From assembly GCF_015706575.1 (NCBI RefSeq), contig NW_024037076.1, positions 8,714,777-8,778,776 on the forward strand: a stretch of 64,000 bases of DNA, in the 5' to 3' direction. The stretch is from Patiria miniata. Lineage: Eukaryota; Echinodermata; Asteroidea; Valvatida; Asterinidae. Below, piece by piece: positions 1-10,982 of this stretch. The position numbers and the translations under genes were made by a program. Position 1 is the first letter of the stretch, and each line of letters begins with the position of its first letter. The notes below the pieces were generated by a model. That model had not been told where the DNA came from and searched no databases. It saw only the letters and a program-made list of their open reading frames with translations.

Positions 1-277
1 GATTAAAGGTCAAGGTCAGGGTAAGGGCGTGTTGTCTCCCCAGACTCACAAGCCCGGGAAGCCTGAACCTGGGGCCTTGCGGTGTTTCAGATGTGGTGAC
101 AAAGGGCACTTTGCCCGGGAGTGCAAGAAAACTCCAAAGCAGGGAAACGTCAGTCAGCCCCCCGTAGAACCCGCGGGAAGGCTGAGAGGTCAAAAGGGTT
201 CAAGAGACAACACAGTGACAGCGAGGGTGGTGGTGGAGAGAAAAAGTCAAAGCCTGGGGATGGGCAACGAGTCATAA
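1..277 (+). CDS. gag: Ty3/gypsy gag, C-terminal end (partial, nucleocapsid zinc knuckle)
   Basis: The frame beginning at base 2 is open from the window edge to a stop ending at 277, so the start of gag lies outside the window. It carries one CCHC zinc knuckle at about bases 80-125 (CFRCGDKGHFARECKK, spacing C-X2-C-X4-H-X4-C), the RNA-binding motif of retroelement nucleocapsid. A basic, polar tail follows. The frame overlaps pol, which lies in the -1 frame. The heptamer AAAGGGT at 193-199 is correctly phased (A AAG GGT) for a -1 ribosomal slip inside the overlap. The zinc knuckle is seen directly; the use of frameshifting is inferred. Confidence 0.85.
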   Translation, partial: IKGQGQGKGVLSPQTHKPGKPEPGALRCFRCGDKGHFARECKKTPKQGNVSQPPVEPAGRLRGQKGSRDNTVTARVVVERKSQSLGMGNES

Positions 278-3200
278 CTCTGCCTAATCCCAGTAGTGGA
301 GCTCGTTATGGTTTGTTTGTTGATGGGATGGTCAGGACGACAAAGTGTCGATTTTTGATCGACACGGGGTCCACCGATACTTTGATAAATAGTACGGTGT
401 ACTACCAAATTCCTAAGGAAAAGAGACCCGTCCTACAGACGGAAGACGTGCAGGTGAAGCAAGTTGACGGTAGTCAGCTAGCCGTGTTAGGTATAGCTTG
501 GGTAGAGGTACAAGTGGGTCGAACCACGCACCAAGTCAGGGCAGTGTTTGTTGACATGAAATACTGTGGTATCCTGGGCATGGATTTCCTGGTACCCACA
601 GGTGGGAATTTAGATTTCCAGTCGAAAGAGTGGAGGCTCAATGGTGAGCGAATCAAATGTACGAATGGTGCTGGCGAGCATTTTGTTGGTCGTGTTGTAG
701 TTTCTAGAACTACGGTGATTCCGTCAGGTCATGAGGCCGTGGTCCCTGGTATAATTGCTCGGAAGGGTGCCGACTTGGTCGGGCCTGCCATGGTAGAACC
801 GATGGAAGGTGGCGGTGACCTAGCCAAGAAGGGCTTGGTGTTGGCCAGATCTCTGGTTGAGACTGAAGCCGATGTTGTTGCGTTGCGGGTCTTTAATCCC
901 GGAAGGGAGAAAAGAGTTGCACGTGAGGGTACAACAGCGGGACTGATCTCCCAGGTGGAGGTTGGTTCAATTCATGGTGAGTTGGATAGGGTGACAAATG
1001 CTGGTGAAGAGTTACCCCAGCACTTGCAAGATTTGTTTGAGAGGGGTACAGCCAATGTGGAGGCTATGTACCATGAGGATGTCCGGAAATGTCTTGTAGA
1101 CTTTCAGGACGTGTTGTCCAAGGGTGACCATGACATTGGTCGCACGGACGTGGTGCAGCATCACATAAATACTGGTGATGCCAAGCCGGTGAAAGAACGG
1201 ATGAGGCGTCATCCGTATTGCCATCAGGAGGAAATCCAGAGGCAAGTCGGTGATTTGGAAAAGAGGGGGGTGATTGAACCTTCCGACAGTCCATGGGCGG
1301 CAAATGTTGTTTTGGTTGACAAAAAGGATGGTACGAAACGCTTCTGTATTGATTACAGAAAGTTGAATTCGGTGACCATCAAGGATGCCTATCCAGTGCC
1401 GCGCATTGATGAAACATTCGACGCGTTGGGAGGGGCGAAGTGGTTTTGTACACTTGACTTGGCGTCGGGGTACTGGCAAGTCGCTCTGGATGAGGACGCC
1501 AGCCAAAAGTCAACATTTGTTGTGAGAAGCGGGTTGTACCGGTGGAAATGCATGCCTTTTGGGCTGTGCAATGCCCCGGCGACATTTGAGCGGCTCATGG
1601 AAAAGGTCATGGCCGGTTTGCAGTGGGAAATCCTACTGATTTATTTGGATGACATCATCGTGTTTGGTCAGTCGGTGATGGAGACCCTAGAACGTCTCCG
1701 AGTTGTGTTGGACAGGCTAAGAAACGCTGGGCTTAAACTCAAGCCCAGCAAGTGTCATTTGTTTCGGAGGGCGGTGGCTTACCTAGGGCACATTGTGTCC
1801 TCAGAAGGGGTAGCAACAGATCCTCAGAAGATTGAGGCAGTGGCAAATTGGCCGGTTCCAAGGTGTGTACGAGATGTGCGAAGCTTTTTAGGCCTCGCAT
1901 CGTACTACCGGAAGTTCATAAAGGGGTTTGCAGAAGTGGCGAGTCCACTTCATGCGTTAACCGAGAAGTCAAGAGAGTTTAAGTGGACTGAGAGTTGTCA
2001 AGAGGCATTTGACGAGCTGAAGGGCAGGCTTCAAGCCGCCCCAGTTTTGTCATATCCAATGCCCGAGGGTGACTTCATCCTGGACACCGATGCCAGTGGT
2101 GAAGGTATCGGGGCAGTGTTGTCGCAGGTCCAGGGTGGTGACGAGAAAGTGCTTGCTTATGCGAGCCGGAAGCTCAGCAGACCTGAGCGAAATTACTGTG
2201 TCACTCGTAAAGAGTTGTTGGCTGTGGTTGTGTACTTGAAGTATTTCAAACAATACTTGTACGGCCGCAGGGTGACGGTCAGAACTGACCATGCCGCATT
2301 GCGGTGGGTACTTAATTTTAAGAACCCCGAGGGTCAGCTGGCGAGGTGGATTGAGGTCCTATCTCAGTATGACTTGGTCATTGAGCACAGGAGTGGCAAG
2401 AAGCATGGTAATGCTGATGGGTTGTCGAGACGGCAATGCAAACAGTGCGGCCGTGAGGAGGTGGTCAAGGAGGATGAGGCAACTGGTGTGGTACCCGAGG
2501 TTCAGCCTCGGGGGAGTGAGTTTTTGGTTAGGGGCGTAGCTGCCCAACCAACCCTGTCTCGCAGTGCTTTAAAGGAAGCACAGTCACAGGATGACACCAT
2601 GAGTTGGCTCAGGAAGTTGAAAGAGGACGGTGATAGTCGTCCTGAGTGGAAGACGGTTTCGCACTTGTCGGCAGCCTGTAAGACCTACTGGTCACAGTGG
2701 GACCAGTTAGAGGTCCGAGATGGAGTTCTACATAGGAGGTGGGACTCCGACGACGGAAAGTCCATCCTGTGGCTGTTGGTTTTGCCACTGAAGTTTCGGA
2801 AAGAAATTCTGTCGGAGTTGCATGGTGGGCAACTGAGTGGTCATTTGGGGGTCAGCAAAACTCTGGCCAAAGTCAAAGCCAGGTACTTCTGGCCAGGCAT
2901 GTCTGCGGACGTGCGGTCTTTTCTCCGAGGTTGCAATGTCTGTGCCAGGAGAAAGTCTGCTGCTAAGAAGAGGGTTGCGCCCCTACAGCAGTATCGAGTT
3001 GGTGTTCCGATGGAGCGAGTAGCAATAGACTTGCTCGGGCCATTGCCCGTCACGGACAATGGTAATCGTTGGGTGTTGGTGGTTGGCGACTACTGCACTA
3101 AGTGGATGGAAGCATTTCCGCTTCCTGACGCTACTGCAGTTACAGTCGCGCACACTTTGGTGACTGAGTTTGTCTGTCGATTCGGGGTGCCCCAAGAACT

Positions 3201-4112
3201 TCACTCTGATCAGGGCACAAACTTTGAGTCAGAAGTGTTCAGGGAAATGTGCCAAATTCTCGGCATTTCGAAAACTCGGACAACCGCCTATAATCCGAAA
3301 TCGGACGGCATGGTTGAGAGGTTTAACAAAACCTTGGTCAACATCGTGGCGATGCTCCTTGACCCTAGGCGTAGGCAGAAGGACTGGGATGAGTTCCTCC
3401 CCTTTGCGACCTTCGCTTATAGGTGCACGCCGCAAGACTCAATTGGGGAATCGCCCAACATGATGATGTTGGGGCGAGAGGTGAGTGTCCCAGTGGATCT
3501 GGTGACAGGGTGTCCTGAGATTGAGGTGGAAGCCACTGCAGACTTCGCTGAAACATTGCGAAGTAATATGCAGGAGGCCCACGATAGGGCGAGGAATTGT
3601 CTCGGGAAAAGTGCCCGGAGGCAAAAGAAGAATTTTGACAGGAGAGCGTCTCAGCATGGGTTGAGAGAGGGCCAATTTGTGTGGCTACACAACCCTGCGA
3701 AGAAAAAGCACATGTCCCCCAAACTACAACTTAGGTGGGAAGGACCATGGCTTGTTGTCAAGAAGTTGTCAGATGTGACAGTTAGAATCCAGCTTAGCGT
3801 GGTGGTAAGCCAAAGGTAGTCCATGTAGACCGACTAAAACCGTATGTCGGTGAGGCAATCGAACCGTGGGATTGTCAGTCCAGGGATGAGGTGACAGAAA
3901 GCCTCCCCATGGATGCAATCCCCGAGGTTCAAGATGACAGAGAGTCGTCTGAGGAGTTGGCTGAAGTGGCCGAAAATGAGGTTCCTGTGGAGGATTCCAT
4001 CACTGAAGATTTGAGTCCGGGTAGTCCAGCCGATCAGTCAGAACGGCAGGATGAGTCAGCACCAAGACGGTACCCAAGACGGGCCCACAAATTGCCCCTG
4101 CGGTATCGTTAG
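121..4112 (+). CDS. pol: Ty3/gypsy pol polyprotein (protease-RT-RNase H-integrase), frameshifted near its C-terminus
   Basis: The open frame runs 1232 codons from 121 to 3819. Domains in order: aspartic protease (DTG at residues 81-83), reverse transcriptase (YLDD at about 508-511), RNase H (DTDASG near 655), and integrase with an HHCC zinc finger (from His 901 to Cys about 941) and a DDE core (Asp 970, Asp 1030, Glu 1066; D-35-E spacing as in the family). This order is that of Ty3/gypsy, not Copia. The first base, 121, is only where the open frame begins; the protein is probably made as a gag-pol fusion. Near 3790-3804 the reading moves from frame 1 to frame 3. The usual C-terminal segment then continues to a stop at 4112, so this copy carries a small indel, or an assembly error. 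No chromodomain or env is visible. All catalytic motifs are intact, which suggests a young copy. Confidence 0.93.
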
Positions 4113-4689
4113 AGTCCAGATTTGTTGTTGAGGTCGTCCAAGGGATGAGGCTCCAGTCTCCCCTGTTTCGTCCCCCGCATCCTCCATTCCCCCAATGGAA
4201 GAGGTGGCGAGGCAATCCCAGCCACGCCCCGAAGTGTCCAATTCCAGAGAGACATCCCCCCTGTTGAAGATGAGGACGGCAACTGTGCGGGTCCAGTCAT
4301 CATCTCAGACGTGGCCGGATGGCAACATCATCGTCTCCCGAAGAGAACTACCGGATGAGCTGCAAGCAAGTGTCCGTTGATGAGAACGGGCGTCCCGTCG
4401 ACAAGTGAACGACGTGTTCCAGTTTAATGTATTTTGTTTTGTTTATCTAAGGTTTCTTAAGTTTTCTAAGGTTTTAAACAGTTCCAAGTTCTTAAATGTT
4501 TTTATAAAAGTTTATTGTCGGTAAGGAAAAAAAAAGTGTATTTATCTAATTGAAAAATTCGTTGTTCAGACTCTGTAAAAATAACCCAGTTAAATCATGT
4601 AAAATTCAATTTGCGAAAATCTTGCAATCAAAATTAGTGTACATTTCATCAGTCTAAAATTATCCTTAAATTTCAGCTTTAAATCTGTG

Positions 4690-5250
4690 TAAAATAAGTG
4701 CAAATTTCCCCTAATTTCTTGTGAATATTTAATAAACTAAAATTTGAGCCAGACGAGTATAAATTTCCTTAAATTTCTTGTAAATATTTAATGAGCAAAA
4801 TTTTGATTCAGATGCTGTACGATAAATCCCTGTGAAATCATGTGAATATTTAATTAGCAAATTTTGGTGAAGTTGTACATGTACATGGATTTTCGACACG
4901 TTATACTATGCACTTAGAATCTTGTGCATATTTAATGAGCTGAATTTTGGTGTTCTTGCACATGTGAAACACTTGTACATGTTAGTTACATGTAGGTAGG
5001 GTACATGTTATATTTCGCACATGTTAAGCACATGTACACATGTAAAGTACATGTGAGGAAGGTACATGTTATATTTTGTGAATATTTAATAAACTTTAAT
5101 ATCAGCTTCCTCTCTTATGTTTTCTTTTGAATTTCAAAGATGAAGTTAAACTTTATGTTTTCTATTGTAATTCAAAGAAAAAGTTAAGCCTGATGTTTTC
5201 TTTTGAATTTTATGGTTGAAGTTAAGCTTTAAGTTTTGTATTGAATTAGT
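4690..5250 (+). repeat. Tandem-like subrepeats in the LTR U3 region
   Basis: A motif close to TGTGAATATTTAATGAGC recurs about five times between 4715 and 5100, spaced by roughly 60-190 bp. Between about 4870 and 5080 the palindrome ACATGT recurs many times. A third motif, TATGTTTTCTTTTGAATTTC, recurs about three times between 5115 and 5250. Repeated short motifs upstream of the TATA box resemble an enhancer block of an LTR promoter. Confidence 0.6.
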
Positions 5251-5542
5251 TGGACGCAGTTAAGATGTAGTCACACTTTCCTTTTATTTTTGTATTATGG
5301 CTTTAGAGTATGGGGACATCCTCTGCCATGCTCGGGCCCTTGTGGCGGAAAGTGTTTAGTTGTGACGTCATACCATAGCACTAACACTTAATCACTTGTG
5401 TGCAGTGACCGGGCGGAGCTTACGAGCTCCGTGGGCTGCTGCGCGTACGTGATTGGCCAATAACTCCCATAAGTTTAGCGCACCATAGGATTAGTACACG
5501 CACATGGTTTGTAGACATGACGTAGCGTCTACATGTACCTGG

Positions 5543-5550
5543 TATATAAA
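5543..5550 (+). promoter_or_regulatory. TATA box of the LTR promoter
   Basis: TATATAAA stands in a GC-richer stretch (5400-5600) downstream of the repeated U3 motifs. Transcription would begin near 5575, leaving a long R-U5 leader. It is the clearest promoter element in the retrotransposon. Confidence 0.55.
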
Positions 5551-6082
5551 TGCGTGCCTGGGGAGCGCGCTTTGGTTTTAGCAGTTTGGGTTTAGAACGC
5601 GCATTGGTACATGGTTTAGCTTAGTTGTTGGGACTGATTGCTGCTAGTTGTGGAGATCGTTGTTAGGTGAGATACTATAGCTTGTTGAGTGTATAGTTTT
5701 GGGGCTCATCTGTTTAGAGTGTTGAGTGCCGGGTGTAGCTGCGACAGCGGGCAGAGAAGTAGGTGAATTACTGGTACCCTGCTTATGTGAAATTGCTTAG
5801 GCGATTTGTGTACAAAGTCTGTGTAGCTGTACTGGGGTCGCGCTGGTATGTGTAGCTGGATTCTTGCTTACACACACGGCGTAGCGAGTACCCTGCTAAC
5901 GGACTGTATACATTGCTAAGCGGCTGTTGTGTGCTTGTAACGCTGTGTATTGCTGACTCAGTGATTCATTCCTAGCGCTGTGCATAGTTGCTCATTGCTG
6001 CCATTGTTGTCTGGTGCTTAATGCTGTGTGCGTTGTTGCATAGGCAAGCAGCGGGCTTTCTCCAGTAACTAAGGACCCTGTT

Positions 6083-6088
6083 AATAAA
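6083..6088 (+). terminator. Polyadenylation signal of the LTR
   Basis: AATAAA lies about 510 bp after the predicted start site within the putative LTR. A second AATAAA lies at 6135-6140. Either could define the end of the retrotransposon RNA. Confidence 0.35.
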
Positions 6089-6481
6089 ACAACCCACCGA
6101 ATCACATCCTAATTGTTGTACTTGATTATTGTTGAATAAATTACGATCATTGTTGTTTGAGATTACCGACAATTCTGCTTCCAGTGTTTATGTTTACAGG
6201 TTTATTGTGCAATTAATTAACAGAGATAAATAATCAACACTCATTCATAATCGGGCGGTAGATTTCCACCAAAACGGACCTGCACCCTTAGCCTTGAAGG
6301 TCGCTCTGAGTGATCTCTCGTCTAGGGAAGAGCCTTGGTTTGGGAAGATTGTCTTCACCCCACTAGGAGTCAGACTTATCCTAACAGACTTGGGTTGGCC
6401 CGGGGGTTCCCGCCACAATATGTACACTGTAACTTGTAAGAGTTAAATCACAGCGCTGAGAGCAATAAATAAGGTGTATTA

Positions 6482-6851
6482 GGCCAAAACAAAAAAGTCT
6501 CCGGTTTCTGGTATGCGCGCGCGTCGCCGTAGCCATGCGCGTCGGCAAAATGAAAAAGTTTTTTTTTCAATGAAAGATGATGTCTCAAAACCGCCAAACT
6601 CACTGGTTTGACTGGAATCCTGCTGCTGCACAATTTTAACGTGTTTTTAGATTGGGGTATGGTCGAGAATAAGCTTTATGTGGCCTCTCTGGACTCCCAT
6701 ATATTTGCACTAAGTTTAGTCGGGCACCATTTGCAGTCATCAGCCGACATTTGAAGCAAAAAAATCAGGTAAAAAAAAAAAAAAAGCCGCGTCGCCGCAC
6801 CACTTTTTGGGCAAGCTCCATACCAGAAACCGGAGACTTTTTTTTTTGGCC
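6482..6851. mobile_element. Harbinger-like MITE, copy A (370 bp)
   Basis: Terminal inverted repeats begin GGCCAAAACAAAAAAGTCTC and extend about 35 bp. The element is flanked by TTA at 6479-6481 and 6852-6854. The duplicated locus near 57031-57043 lacks the element and reads straight through, so the insertion is directly visible. GGCC ends with TWA target duplications are typical of PIF/Harbinger MITEs. No coding capacity. Confidence 0.88.
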
Positions 6852-7764
6852 TTAACTGTATGGGGAGAATGTTGCATCCTGATACACTTTTTTCATCATT
6901 CATAGAGTTTCTCAATAGAGGTCAGTCATTGCAAAAATGTTGCAAAGATGATGAATCTGGGAGTGGGACCGAAGCATTTCCAATTTTGTTAGAAAAAAAA
7001 CTTGACGCACTCAACTCTCCATAGACTTTGTACACACCCAAACTCCAAAGAAGTGGTGTCTGGCCATCACCTGTCACCCTGTGCACAAACCCTAGTATGA
7101 CTATGAGACTGGTCTGAAAATTTCTAAGTGTTTTCTCTGTGAATACAAATGTACTGCAATATTTTCCCTGCTAATTTTGACTTTTTAGGACATATTATCA
7201 CTTTCTGATAGCTGATAGGTCACTGAAGGGAAAAATTAGTGATGGCCAGATATGGGAATCTTTCCCTTTCCAAAATGCCACTACACATGACATCGTTCCT
7301 CATGTTTTTTTTCTACATAAGCCTACAGGCTACGGACCGATATGGGATTTTATCTATGACATTAATGTACCGTACGAATAGCCACACATGATAATTGGGT
7401 TTTGAGTCAACTCGGTCCCAAACCATCTCGGTCTGAGTTGACCTGGGACCAAGTTGACCTGGGACCCAGTTCCAGTAGACCTGGAACCGAGTTGATGGGA
7501 TCGAGTTGACTCGGACCGAGTTGACCTGCATTCTCCCTCAAACTTCAAAGCTCAATTCCTGCCTGCATCTCGAACGACAGAACTTGGGTATAGTTGGGAA
7601 CCCATGTCGACATAAAGTTGCATAGTTGAAAAAATTCCATACTGGATCACCACCTTTTTTCCAAGCGCCAAAAGTTGCATCCTTTATGGTTATTCACTCC
7701 ACTTTCCCTCCTCTACTCTCACCCTCTCCTTTCCTTTATTTCTATTTATTAATCAGTCACTTTT

Positions 7765-7836
7765 CATCGAGATTCGAACCTCGAACTCTGGCTTGAAACA
7801 CCAGACTCTTAACCGCTAGGCCGCGCACGATCGCTG
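7765..7836 (-). pseudogene. tRNA-like sequence in duplication copy 1
   Basis: On the minus strand it shows an A-box-like GCGGCCTAGCGGTTAAGAG and a B box GGTTCGAATCT, with a TCTGG/CCAGA anticodon-like stem. The acceptor ends do not pair well and the T stem is out of register, so it is more likely a decayed tRNA or SINE head than a working gene. The second copy is at 57974-58046. Confidence 0.5.
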
Positions 7837-8042
7837 TTGCAATCTTTGGACGTATTTGAAGTAGCCATTGAAATAAACTAAAATTCATGAGAAAATAAAT
7901 ATTCATAATGACGTATAATTGCACTATCATTGGCTGGCTCATGCGATGTCAAGGTTGTCGATGTCATGCGTATAACGTACTGCTGTCTTAGCCACTCAAT
8001 CAGTTTTGACCGGCTGCTTCAACTTAGTTTTGCAAGACGTTA

Positions 8043-8392
8043 GCCCCATAAATGTGGCCTATTTACTGGACTACCTCCGTAAACATAGGCCACACATCCA
8101 CATTTTTTCAGATGTCTATTTTTCGTGAAATTTCCAGACTCATTTGCACACATTTGTGTATCAAACTTTCAACATGAAATTTCACAGAAATTACTTAGAC
8201 ATCTGAAAAAGGCAGCACTTTCTGATTAGCCTATAAAGAGGGTGAGTATGCTTCTAAAGCAAAAAAAACCTACAAACTAAGCCTAAATGTGAAAAATCAA
8301 AATTTGACAAAGTGCGACAGGTTTTTGTACATGTGGATGTGTGGCCTATATGTTTACGGAGGGCAGCAGTAAATTGGCCACATTTATGGGGC
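8043..8392. mobile_element. 350-bp MITE with long TIRs and TA target (copy 1 only)
   Basis: Starts GCCCCATAAATGTGGCC and ends with its inverse; the inverted match reaches about 60 bp per side with minor gaps. TA flanks both ends (8041-8042, 8393-8394), as for Tc1/mariner-type MITEs. Duplication copy 2 lacks it at the corresponding place. A related, left-truncated copy follows at 9500-9761. Confidence 0.85.
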
Positions 8393-8460
8393 TATAATAC
8401 GCGCACATGAGAGTGGCCATGATGGGTCCATACACAAGTTAGTAGTAATATTAACAAAAG

Positions 8461-8498
8461 GACGGCATCTCGTCGAAAACTGCGATCGAGATGCCGAT
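8461..8498. repeat. Short perfect inverted repeat
   Basis: CGGCATCTCG and CGAGATGCCG face each other around a GTCGAAAACTGCGAT loop. In copy 2 (59418-59455) one loop-side arm has changed (GATGGAGATGCCG). Function unknown. Confidence 0.5.
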
Positions 8499-9499
8499 AA
8501 TACTGGAGTTACCACAATCTAGAAACGATGATAAACAAAAATATAACTCTTGGTGACGAAAAAGTGTAGATAAACTGGCTGAAAAGGCAACAGAGAGCAC
8601 CAGCCAAAAAAACGAGGTCAATACACATGTAGTGGCGTGTTGGGCTATGGAGAGCCAATTGCGTCAAAAACGTTAATGTTACTTTGGAGGGCCGATTTTA
8701 CCAGAATGTTTATGTGACGCTACAAACTGGTTCCTGACCAATCATGAAGGGCTAGGGATGGGAATTACTGGATCTATGATATATACTTTTGCGGTGATTT
8801 TTGCACCTTTTGTTATTTTGAGCTGGATGTTCGTGAAAATACAAATTCAATTTCCTATGATTTGAAACGGCTGGGGGGGGGGGAGGGGGGGGGCGCTATA
8901 GTGACGACCGACCAAAGACAAAATTCGAAGAAAAAAAGAGTTCTATAGCATTCCCGTTAATGACAGGGGCCGGGACGCGATATTATGAAAAGTATGAACG
9001 ATTTTAGCATTTGGTTCCAAAAATTCCATTTCAATTTCCTCCTTTCTGAACAATCCTTACACCCAGAACTTCTACAAAACAATATATATCTTAGTTAAAA
9101 AAAAATCGTATGTTTTCCAAGTGAATTGATGCAAAATCATGCAAAAAAAACCAGCTACAAACCAGCACTCGTGTTTACGTTGTCGATTATTACTTTTATT
9201 AGGGATAAAACGAGGCCGAGGCGCGCCACCACAAAAAAAAGTGTTCATCTTTCTTATGGATATTTTACTAGAGGGCGTTCATTCCAGAGGTCCTACAAAC
9301 CATTGTTCCGAATTTTTTTAAAGAGATATGTATGGATCATTCAGGAATGCTTTTCTGAGAGACTGTGATGAGAGAAAGTGGAATTAATTGTAGATACAAG
9401 CGAATCGTTCGTATAAATTTAACGCAAGATTTAAAATGCTCAAGTTAGGCCTAGAGTTTACAGCACCAGCACGGTGCATAGGGCAGTGTTGTTCTCATA

Positions 9500-9761
9500 C
9501 GCGGTTCATTTTGCACACGTTAGCGTATACTATACCTAAATTCCAACACGAAATTACACGAAAAATATACGTCTGAAAAAGGGGAATACATTTTCTATCG
9601 CTTTACAGAGGGTGAGTGTGCTTCTAAAGCATAAATAAACTACACAAAAGTCTCAGTTTGAATATAAAAAACTTGACAAAGTTCTACATTTTCGGGTACA
9701 TGTTCCAAGTGTGGCCTTTATTTACGGAGGTAGTCCAGTAAATTGGCCACATTTATGGGGC
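9500..9761. mobile_element. Truncated relative of the 8043-8392 MITE
   Basis: The right end (GGCCACATTTATGGGGC) and the internal segment GAGGGTGAGTGTGCTTCTAAAGCA match the 350-bp MITE, but no left terminal repeat is found. Present in both duplication copies (also 60465-60720), so it predates the duplication. Confidence 0.7.
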
Positions 9762-10280
9762 TATATGCCATCGCCAGATTATATTAGTAGTCTTTAAACA
9801 ACCGATATACATATCCTTGTCATTTGATTGGTGGAACTCAGAAGGGGTAGGCCTACAAATAAAAACACGGAAATCATCTTCACCTTCATTCACCCACCGT
9901 GCAACAAAGAGTGATGAAGACTGTTTTAATCAAGTCAGCTTTCCTCTCACGGAGCCATGGTATGGTGGCCGGCCCGGCAATTTACACCGAATGTGTAACC
10001 TTCCCAATGAACAATGGAATCTCCTACCTCAAGATATCAGGGAAGCCCAAATCAATCGAAACAAAACTCAACTTCACAGGATCAAGATTTCATCACTGGT
10101 AGGGGGGGGGGGGAAGCCACCTTACGCCTGCAACTTTGGAATAGCCCTACTAGGAGATTTTTTGCAGTATCGGAAGCATGAGCCGAAGCAGTTGTTTACA
10201 GTATGAAGAGGATGTGCTCAGTACCGTGAAGACGAACTTTGACAATGTTGATATAGTATTTTATGTTGTTGGCTACATAC

Positions 10281-10439
10281 CTAGGCCCAGTGACAATATT
10301 TTGCCATGGAACTGTTGTGGCTTGATGTCGTCGGTGTAATTGCAGTAGCTGAAAAATTTCCCTACTTCCCTTTCAATTAGTTCCTTGAACTGGATGTAAA
10401 GGTTAGTATTCGGCACAAGTACATATGTGTCGATTCCAC
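10281..10439 (-). CDS. Candidate 159-bp exon of unknown protein (duplication copy 1)
   Basis: The minus strand reads TGTAG|GTGG at the upper end and CTAG|GTATGT at the lower end, good acceptor and donor sites. Between them only one frame is open: 2 leading bases, 52 codons, 1 trailing base, a symmetric phase-1 exon. The peptide has an NYT glycosylation motif and one Cys. I do not recognise the domain and find no partner exons. The counterpart is at 61246-61400. It may be a relic exon carried by the duplication. Confidence 0.3.
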
Positions 10440-10547
10440 CTACAGGAACGCAAAACGAAACAAAAGACAGCAGTTAAATCTTGCAAAATGTACAATTTCT
10501 CATCCAATAAAAAATGTATAGTTAAATAAGATGGGGGCATCACCGAA

Positions 10548-10740
10548 AAGGGGCACTTGCTCAGTATTTTTTATTTTTGGCACATCCGTGCTGAAATGTC
10601 AACACGTTTTTTTTGTTCACCTGACACTTGGCCTCCGTAAAATCAAACAGTGGTTTGGGAGGGGGACCTAGTACCATCTTCCAAAATAGGGGGCGCTCTT
10701 CAAAACCGGCCATTCCGCAAACCACGCATAATGTGCCAAT
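10548..10740. repeat. Interspersed repeat, shared with 61510-61710 and 26050-26250
   Basis: Contains AAAGGGGCACTTGC, a GGCACATC...GCTGAAATG segment, TGGCCTCCGTAAAATC and a GGGGGCGCTCTTC stretch. Similar order recurs at 26050-26250 in the lectin intron, so it is a dispersed family and not duplication-specific. Class unknown. Confidence 0.55.
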
Positions 10741-10964
10741 TTCCAAGTCGGGGCGCAATGTAACGGTTTTGGGGCTTGGTTTTCATATTCCTCGTTCGTA
10801 TCAGAACTCTCTATACCATTTTTTTGGAAATGGCTACTGAAAACAAATTATCAGAAATTTTAGGGCCACTTTTGTTTTTATCTGAAGGGGGCACATTTAT
10901 GCTCGAGGGGCAAACTTATGTCCGCAAGCGGGACCGCTTGGGTAAACAAACAAACCTCTGCCCC

Positions 10965-10982
10965 TCCCCCCCCCCCCCCCCG
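10965..10982. repeat. Poly-C tract (expanded in copy 2 at 61932-61956)
   Basis: Homopolymeric C run in both duplication copies, longer in copy 2. Length difference is typical of replication slippage. Confidence 0.8.

Larger units (their letters stand above)
1..6417 (+). mobile_element. Ty3/gypsy LTR retrotransposon, 5' end outside the window
   Basis: The unit comprises gag end, pol, a short non-coding stretch (4113-4536) and a long 3' LTR. The right boundary is taken as 6417, a CA dinucleotide. From about 6418-6424 onward the sequence aligns with the second copy of the large duplication (from about 56455), while bases before 6418 do not. This break fits the insertion edge. The 5' LTR and primer-binding site are outside the window, so the LTR cannot be verified by self-comparison. 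Confidence 0.75.
4537..6417 (+). repeat. Putative 3' LTR of the gypsy element
   Basis: A purine-rich run (AAGGAAAAAAAAAG, 4523-4536) sits directly before TGTA at 4537, as a polypurine tract precedes an LTR. The other end is a CA at 6417 (alternative TACA at 6195-6198). Inside lie a TATA box at 5543-5550 and AATAAA signals at 6083 and 6135, the U3-R-U5 order expected. The stretch has no gene. The upstream third is AT-rich and internally repetitive. Both LTR ends are inferred. Confidence 0.5.

Noticed and set aside
6245..6427. 60-codon minus frame at the gypsy border
   Set aside because: Lies in the putative LTR U5 and has no homologous counterpart in the second duplicon.
9817..10206. Open frames in two phases on the + strand of the duplication (also 60776-61138)
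   Set aside because: Two overlapping frames are open and the copies are nearly identical, so neither frame is supported. A TCACTG|GTAGGG donor is present but no clear partner exon.
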